NCBI GenBank assembly: GCA_019634245.1
Contig: JAHQVR010000278.1
Coordinates: 1 to 40,009, forward strand
Direction: 5' to 3'
Length of the DNA: 40,009 nucleotides
Source of the DNA: Gammaproteobacteria bacterium
GTDB taxonomy: Bacteria > Pseudomonadota > Gammaproteobacteria > Granulosicoccales > Granulosicoccaceae
Positions within the stretch are counted from its first letter, which is position 1; the number at the start of each line of letters is the position of its first letter. Both the position numbers and the translations under genes were made by a program. Below the pieces are notes generated by a model. The model was not told the DNA's origin and searched no databases. It was given only the letters and a program-made list of their open reading frames with translations. This document shows, piece by piece, positions 35,268 to 40,009 of this stretch.

Positions 35268-36095
35268 CTAATTCACCGCGTACCGCTTTTCAACATATGA
35301 GATCCCGATGGATAGCAATAGCGTGACAACCAAATACACTGCAGCAATCGTAAACCAGATCTCAAAACTCATATACGTATCGGAGATAATGTTCCGACCA
35401 ATCGTGGTCAATTCTGCGACCGCAATTACACTTACAATCGCTGAACTTTTGATCATATTAACCGCTTCACCGGTTAAGGGAGGCAACATAAAGCGGACAG
35501 ATTGTGGCAGCACGATGTAGCGGTAGATCTGTGGTGTAGACATGCCGATAGATTTAGCACCCTCCCATTGTCCGGCGGGCACCGCATTTATTCCTGCACG
35601 AAAAATCTCGGAGACCATCGCACCATGGTAGACCCCCAAACACAACAGGCTAGCTACATAGCGATCCAAATCGAATATCGGACCCAACACGTAGTAAAAC
35701 AAATAGAGAAGTACGAGCAATGGCGTATTCCGAACAATCTCCAGAAACACCACTGACAAACCTTTACCGACCACTAGGTTCGACAATCGCAATAACGCGA
35801 CCGCAATACCCAGAACCAGAGAGAACAAAAACGCCAATGTGGACAATTCCAGCGTTTTAACAAGGCCCGTGGAGATCTCTCCCCACTGAAAACCATCGTC
35901 AGTCAACGTATAAAAATACTGAGGCACCCGATACCACTGCCAGTTATACCCCATAGCCTGCGCACCGTTATATGCAGAACGGATAATAAGGCCGATCACC
36001 ACCAAATAGATAACAACGCTCACGGGCACTGAAGAAAAAAATCTGTTCAACGCCGGAGCCTTAGGCTTGGTGTAGATAGCGGCCTGCGAGTTCAC
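35268..36095 (-). CDS. Polar amino acid-type ABC transporter permease (HisQ/GlnP family)
   Basis: Partner permease of 275 residues. The transport domain starts near STGLVKTLELSTLAFLFSLVLG, has VFLEIVRNTPLLVLLYLFYY, and an EAA loop GQWEGAKSIGMSTPQIYRYIVLPQSVRFMLPP. An extra N-terminal membrane span (about residues 28-48) precedes the domain, as in the AapQ/BztB type of permease. It starts three bases after the ATPase stop. The two permeases together resemble the Aap/Bzt general L-amino-acid systems, though shorter than those. Confidence 0.92.
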   Translation of the reverse strand: MNSQAAIYTKPKAPALNRFFSSVPVSVVIYLVVIGLIIRSAYNGAQAMGYNWQWYRVPQYFYTLTDDGFQWGEISTGLVKTLELSTLAFLFSLVLGIAVALLRLSNLVVGKGLSVVFLEIVRNTPLLVLLYLFYYVLGPIFDLDRYVASLLCLGVYHGAMVSEIFRAGINAVPAGQWEGAKSIGMSTPQIYRYIVLPQSVRFMLPPLTGEAVNMIKSSAIVSVIAVAELTTIGRNIISDTYMSFEIWFTIAAVYLVVTLLLSIGISYVEKRYAVN

Positions 36096-36098
36096 CGA

Positions 36099-36848
36099 TC
36101 AGTGCACCAAAATCTGCTGAAGGAATTCCTTACAGCGCTGGGTTTCAGGGGCGGTGAAGAATTTGCTTGGATCGGCTGTTTCTATAATTTCTCCTTCATC
36201 CATGAACACCATCTTATCGGCGACTTTGCGAGCAAAACCCATTTCATGAGTCACGCAAACCATAGTCATGCCGCCGGTTTCCGCTAAGTCGACCATGACA
36301 TCCAGAACTTCATTAATCATCTCCGGGTCCAAGGCCGAGGTCGGTTCGTCAAACAACATAATCCGGGTTTCCATACACAAAGACCTTGCGATAGCGACCC
36401 TCTGCTGTTGCCCTCCGGATAACTGACTGGGGTATTTATCAGCTTGTTCGGGAATATGCACACGCTCCAGATAGGTACGGGCATTTTTCTCCGCATCCGC
36501 TTTGGATTTCTTACGCACTCGAATGGGCCCAATCGTTAAATTTTCCAAAACCGTTAAATGAGGGAACAGATTGAACTGCTGAAACACCATGCCAACTTCT
36601 TGTCGAAGTTTACGTATTTCGGGCGAGCCTTCGTACAACTCAATACCATCAACCACCAGCTTACCGGCATCGTGATTTTCCAAACCATTGAAGCAACGAA
36701 TCAGTGTTGACTTTCCGGAACCTGAAGGCCCACAAATGACTACACGTTCGCCTTGCGCAACAGAAAAGTTTATATTTTTCAGCGCCTGAAATTTTCCGTA
36801 AAACTTGTCTACGTTTGACGCTTCTATCATCGTCGGTGGGTGGCTCAT
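36099..36848 (-). CDS. Polar amino acid-type ABC transporter ATPase (GlnQ/HisP family)
   Basis: ATP-binding subunit of 249 residues and first gene of the minus-strand run. Walker A GPSGSGKST is at residues 40-48, the signature is LSGGQQQRVAIARSL, Walker B is IMLFDEPTSALDPEM and the switch histidine is in VCVTHEMGFA. The strong ribosome site AAGGAGAT lies just before ATG 36848. Its promoter must lie in the 259 bp shared with the divergent oxygenase gene, so the XRE-cupin regulator across the divide may control both directions. Confidence 0.95.
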   Translation of the reverse strand: MSHPPTMIEASNVDKFYGKFQALKNINFSVAQGERVVICGPSGSGKSTLIRCFNGLENHDAGKLVVDGIELYEGSPEIRKLRQEVGMVFQQFNLFPHLTVLENLTIGPIRVRKKSKADAEKNARTYLERVHIPEQADKYPSQLSGGQQQRVAIARSLCMETRIMLFDEPTSALDPEMINEVLDVMVDLAETGGMTMVCVTHEMGFARKVADKMVFMDEGEIIETADPSKFFTAPETQRCKEFLQQILVH

Positions 36849-37049
36849 GATCTCCTTTCCACTTTACAGCAATGGACCAATATCGCCGTGCCTAAATCGC
36901 ACTAAATTGCTCCAAAAATCGAGAATAGGATCAGCTGCGCATTGAGGATTCTCGCCACCAATAACCGGTAAAAAATCATCCTGGTTAGTCACTAGGAACC
37001 GAAAATTCCCCTATTTAGAACAGATTAATAGGCTTAAGGTATTAATACA

Positions 37050-37090
37050 TTGATCAACAGTTAATTATGTGCTTATACTGCAATTAATTG
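37050..37090 (+). promoter_or_regulatory. Sigma-70-like promoter with palindromes upstream of the oxygenase operon
   Basis: TTGATC (37050-37055) and TATACT (37074-37079) are 18 bases apart. The -35 lies within the palindrome TTGATCAA, and a perfect palindrome CAATTAATTG (37081-37090) covers the likely mRNA start. These are good sites for the XRE-cupin regulator encoded in the operon. The leader would be about 22 bases and lacks a Shine-Dalgarno match. Confidence 0.5.
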
Positions 37091-37107
37091 ATTAACCTTT
37101 GATTCAC

Positions 37108-38076
37108 ATGGCCTACGCTACCGCTCAGCCCACTCGCAAAGAGAGCATTCCGATTGTCGATCTGAGTGAGCTCAGAGATAACCGAAATCCGGATAAAGTT
37201 GCCGCAGCACTGCACTCAGCCAGTCAGAATCTTGGATTTATCTATGTCAGCAACCATGGCATACCCACCCAAACTATCGACAAAGCCCGAAATTGCGCCT
37301 TCCAATTTTTCAGACAATCTGATGAGGAAAAAACCGATGTGCTGGTCTCTACAAAGCATCGCGGTTGGTTAAAACCCGGCGCCTCCAAAATGGATGACAA
37401 CGCAAACCCAGACTTAAAAGAAAGTTTTATTTGGGGACTTCAGGATAGCCAAGGCTATACAGTTGAGGATCACCCTCTACGCGGTGCTAACCAGTGGCCC
37501 GTTAGCCTTCCGAGTATGGAATCGGCGGCAATGGCTTACTTTCACGCTGCACACGATGTGGCCTTTTTGCTGATGCGCGGATTCGCTCGAGGATTGAATC
37601 TTGATGAGCATTTTTTTCTACAGACCTGCTCATTGCCTTTGAGTAGAGCATCCTTTGTCTATTATCCGCCCCAGCCTGAGAGCTATGGAGAGCACCAGTT
37701 TGGCGTTGCTCCGCATACCGATTTCGGAGTGCTCACAGTGCTGTGCCAAGACGATACCGGCGGACTACAAATACAAGACTCTGATGGCCGTTGGATTCAT
37801 GCACCACCGATCGATGGATCGCTAATAGTCAATGTCGGTGATTTGTTATGTCGCTGGACTGGCGGTGCCTACAAATCCACTCCACACCGAGTAGTCAACA
37901 CATCGGGAAAGGAACGTTTGTCATTGGTACTTGCGTTCGATCCAAACCCTGAGACGCTCATTGACGCCAATGCGATACCGGGTTTGTCGAGTGATGATCC
38001 GCCAATTAACTGCGGCGACTATTTGCAATGGCGTTTTGCCAAAGCCTTTTCCTACCGTAAACAATCAGTGAAATAA
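37108..38076 (+). CDS. Isopenicillin N synthase-like Fe(II)/2-oxoglutarate-dependent oxygenase
   Basis: Cytoplasmic non-haem iron oxygenase of 322 residues. The N-terminal domain opens IPIVDLSEL and has GFIYVSNHGI. The iron ligands are H203 and D205 in PHTDFGVLTV and H260 in TPHRVVN, and the 2-oxoglutarate-binding arginine is R270 in the RLS motif. ATG 37108 is preferred over a TTG three codons upstream. Members hydroxylate, demethylate or ring-close many small substrates. As first gene of the operon next to an XRE-cupin regulator and opposite an amino-acid-type importer, it probably acts on the imported compound. The exact reaction is unknown. Confidence 0.9.
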   Translation: MAYATAQPTRKESIPIVDLSELRDNRNPDKVAAALHSASQNLGFIYVSNHGIPTQTIDKARNCAFQFFRQSDEEKTDVLVSTKHRGWLKPGASKMDDNANPDLKESFIWGLQDSQGYTVEDHPLRGANQWPVSLPSMESAAMAYFHAAHDVAFLLMRGFARGLNLDEHFFLQTCSLPLSRASFVYYPPQPESYGEHQFGVAPHTDFGVLTVLCQDDTGGLQIQDSDGRWIHAPPIDGSLIVNVGDLLCRWTGGAYKSTPHRVVNTSGKERLSLVLAFDPNPETLIDANAIPGLSSDDPPINCGDYLQWRFAKAFSYRKQSVK

Positions 38077-38081
38077 ACACG

Positions 38082-38696
38082 ATGGATACGATAGATTCGA
38101 TTAGCCGCCAAGAAATAAACGAAGCTGAAAGTAACGACCGGGCCATTGGTGCCGCCCTTAGAGATTTGCGCGAAACTCAGGCGCTCTCAGCCAGGCAGCT
38201 AGCTGATCAGTCGGGCGTATCGGCAGCTATGATCAGCCGCATCGAGAACGGTCAGGTATCCCCATCCATTTCAACGATGACTTCCCTAAGCGGTGCGCTG
38301 GACGTTCCGCTCGTTAGCTTGTTTCGAGATGTGGCAACAGAGAGAACGGATTTCACACATGTACCCAAAGGCGGTGGTGTTGTATCGACCCGATTAATGG
38401 GGGAACATGTTCATCATTTTGTAAACCTCGCGGTACATCATCGTCGAGATCTAAATTTCGAGGCGCATAAAGTCACGGTAACTCCGCAAGACTCTGAAGC
38501 TCCGCGGTATATTGGACATGGAGTTTTGTTTATACACGTACTCGAAGGCTCTGGCATATACCTCTATGGCAAGCAGGAAATTACGCTCAACGAAGGAGAC
38601 AGTTTGAGTGTTGATGCTGAGTTGCTCCACGGATTCATCAAGGTACTTTCTTCGGAGTTAACCTTTCTGTCTGTACAATCCGAAGCGCGACGATGA
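38082..38696 (+). CDS. XRE-family regulator with C-terminal cupin domain
   Basis: Transcription factor of 204 residues. The helix-turn-helix spans about residues 24-78, with LSARQLADQSGVSAAMISRIENGQVSPS, and the cupin about 105-200, with GHGVLFIHVLEGSGIYLYGKQEI and GDSLSVDAELLHGF. Such HTH-cupin proteins regulate uptake and breakdown of small amines, amino acids or sulfur compounds, the cupin sensing the ligand. It is five bases after the oxygenase stop and overlaps the next start by four bases. The palindromes at 37050-37090 are its likely targets. Confidence 0.92.
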   Translation: MDTIDSISRQEINEAESNDRAIGAALRDLRETQALSARQLADQSGVSAAMISRIENGQVSPSISTMTSLSGALDVPLVSLFRDVATERTDFTHVPKGGGVVSTRLMGEHVHHFVNLAVHHRRDLNFEAHKVTVTPQDSEAPRYIGHGVLFIHVLEGSGIYLYGKQEITLNEGDSLSVDAELLHGFIKVLSSELTFLSVQSEARR

Positions 38697-39274
38697 GTGC
38701 CTGGATAAGCATGATCAGCGATGTTGAGGCCGATGCTGAACTTGCGGAGGCACTGAAACTAGCGCGCACTCCACACGGCACTGTAGACAATGTCATGCGA
38801 GTGCATTCGCACCGACCAAATACTATGCGTGGGCACATTGCCTTATATCGTGCAGCATTACACGACGATGGCAATTCGCTCCCCACTTGGCTACAAGAAA
38901 CCATTTCATCCTTTGTGTCGATATTAAATAATTGCCCATATTCTCTTGCTAACCACTGGGCCAATGCACGCCATTTGATCGCAAATGAGCCTAAAGCCGA
39001 TGCTATCGAGAAGGCTCTGAATACCGGTGAGCTAGAAAGTTGTTTTAGTGGAAGAGAACTCGCATTGTTGAACTACGCAAAAAAACTCACTTTAACTCCA
39101 GGAGAAATGGAACAAGACGATGTTGACGCTCTGAGACGCGAGGGGTTAGACGACGGTGAAATACTTGAAGCCAACCAAATCGTAGGGTATTTCAACTACG
39201 TGAATCGCCTACTCAATGGCTTGGGAGTAACCACAGAGGGTGATACGGTTGGGTACTATAGCGATGACTCGTAG
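38693..39274 (+). CDS. AhpD-like (carboxymuconolactone decarboxylase family) peroxidase-related protein lacking the second active-site Cys
   Basis: All-alpha protein of 193 residues of the uncharacterised peroxidase-related group. The active-site helix reads ETISSFVSILNNCPYSLANHWA: C81 is present but the CxxC partner is S84, with H88 kept. In AhpD the second cysteine is the peroxidatic one, so thiol peroxidase activity is doubtful. The YFNYVNRLLNGLGV C-terminal block is typical of the subgroup. The ATG overlaps the regulator stop (ATGA), so coupling is likely. A role as a decarboxylase, hydrolase or cofactor-free enzyme on a pathway intermediate is possible. Confidence 0.82.
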   Translation: MSAWISMISDVEADAELAEALKLARTPHGTVDNVMRVHSHRPNTMRGHIALYRAALHDDGNSLPTWLQETISSFVSILNNCPYSLANHWANARHLIANEPKADAIEKALNTGELESCFSGRELALLNYAKKLTLTPGEMEQDDVDALRREGLDDGEILEANQIVGYFNYVNRLLNGLGVTTEGDTVGYYSDDS

Positions 39275-39334
39275 CCACAAAACACCACTTACGAAAAACG
39301 CCGTTTCAACGCCCTCGTCGAGACAACTTGCGTT

Positions 39335-40009
39335 ATGAACACCTCGGTAGAACACACCGATTTTTCAGGAGCCATGGCGCTGCTTCGCGACTGCGTCGGT
39401 GGAAAAGCTGGAGAACGACTGCTCATTGTCAGCGAACCTGAGAGCTTTGGCGTCTACGATCACCTTGCTGCTGAGCAAGCCGCTGCCGCTGGTCGCGCAC
39501 TGGGTATGTTTGTTTACGAAATGGAGTCTCACGAATTTGTTAACAATGACGAAGAGAAAGCGATACTTTTGGATTCGTTGCGTGGATTCGACCACATTGT
39601 CTTTTTCTCAAGAGTGGGTGACCAAATTCGGTTCTCATCCTTAGAGTCGGTGCCCTCCACAACGATGTGCTACACACTCAATCAAGATTCACTGAATTCT
39701 AAATTTGGAACCGCCTGCCACGATGGAATGGCAGAAGTGAAGCAAGCGATTGATACTGCTTTTGAAACCAGCGAATTCATACGAGTTACCTGCCCTTTAG
39801 GTACCGATTACCACGGAACACCTGCTTGGGCCTGGAATACCCAAAAAGAAGTGAGCGTAAAACGATTTCCCTTGTTGGTTCCACAGCCGATACCTTCTGC
39901 CGGCTTTTCTGGAAAGGTGGCGCTGAGCCGATTTTTAATAGGCACTGGTTCCAATTTTTATGATCCCTACCATCTAGCACTACCAAGAGATGTGCTAGCT
40001 CATGTTGAA
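39335..40009 (+). CDS. M29-aminopeptidase/NicX-like protein, 3' end outside window
   Basis: Open reading frame of 225 codons from ATG 39335 running off the right edge. The N-terminal part looks like a Rossmann-type domain, with GERLLIVSEPES and FDHIVFFSRVGDQ. The segment FIRVTCPLGTDYHGTPA resembles the start of the metal-binding domain of M29 leucyl aminopeptidases and of 2,5-dihydroxypyridine 5,6-dioxygenase (NicX). The family call is tentative because the metal-binding C-terminus is missing. It follows the AhpD-like gene by 60 bp and belongs to the same operon by orientation. If NicX-like, it would open a hydroxylated ring. Confidence 0.5.
   Translation, partial: MNTSVEHTDFSGAMALLRDCVGGKAGERLLIVSEPESFGVYDHLAAEQAAAAGRALGMFVYEMESHEFVNNDEEKAILLDSLRGFDHIVFFSRVGDQIRFSSLESVPSTTMCYTLNQDSLNSKFGTACHDGMAEVKQAIDTAFETSEFIRVTCPLGTDYHGTPAWAWNTQKEVSVKRFPLLVPQPIPSAGFSGKVALSRFLIGTGSNFYDPYHLALPRDVLAHVE

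Overview
The window looks like part of the chromosome of a heterotrophic, probably marine, gammaproteobacterium. Grounds are mid-range base composition, dense operons with ATGA-type overlaps, two twin-arginine exported binding proteins, and many uptake and catabolic genes for small organic acids and methylated or nitrogen-containing compounds. The assignment rests on gene style, not on a phylogenetic marker, so it is tentative. I see no tRNA, rRNA, CRISPR array, phage gene or insertion sequence.

Region 1 (1-10293): the 5' part of glgC lies at the left edge on the minus strand. Next comes a tight ten-gene minus-strand operon, read from right to left: cyclase-family hydrolase, cupin, SDR dehydrogenase, 3-hydroxyacyl-CoA-type dehydrogenase, a Tat-exported branched-chain-amino-acid-type binding protein, LivG, LivF, LivH, LivM and a beta-keto acid cleavage enzyme (BKACE). 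A divergent IclR regulator flanks it, with a perfect inverted repeat between them. The likely scheme is import of an acid, oxidation of a beta-hydroxyl, and acetyl-CoA-dependent cleavage of the beta-keto acid.

Region 2 (10416-21895): a fused hydantoinase/5-oxoprolinase-type HyuA-HyuB on the minus strand lies opposite a tartrate/D-malate-type dehydrogenase. After these come a luciferase-like oxidoreductase, a non-pyrrolysine MttB-family methyltransferase gene broken by one in-frame TGA, a dimethylglycine/sarcosine dehydrogenase with a GcvT domain, and a convergent xylose-isomerase-like TIM-barrel protein. Two intergenic stretches hold degenerate direct repeats. The theme is N-methyl and one-carbon metabolism.

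Region 3 (22168-31968): a dipeptide/nickel-type ABC importer (Tat-exported binding protein, two permeases, fused double ATPase), a convergent GntR regulator, then an SsuD-like flavin monooxygenase and a MATE exporter. A very stable hairpin separates the binding-protein gene from the permeases.

Region 4 (32072-40009): a minus-strand run encodes a polar-amino-acid ABC importer (ATPase, permease, binding protein, permease), a membrane di-iron desaturase/hydroxylase and a Rieske ferredoxin. A divergent plus-strand operon encodes an isopenicillin-N-synthase-like Fe(II)/2-oxoglutarate oxygenase, an XRE-cupin regulator, an AhpD-like protein lacking one active-site cysteine, and an M29/NicX-like protein cut by the window edge. 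This resembles an uptake and oxidative degradation module for an unidentified small, possibly heterocyclic, nitrogen compound.
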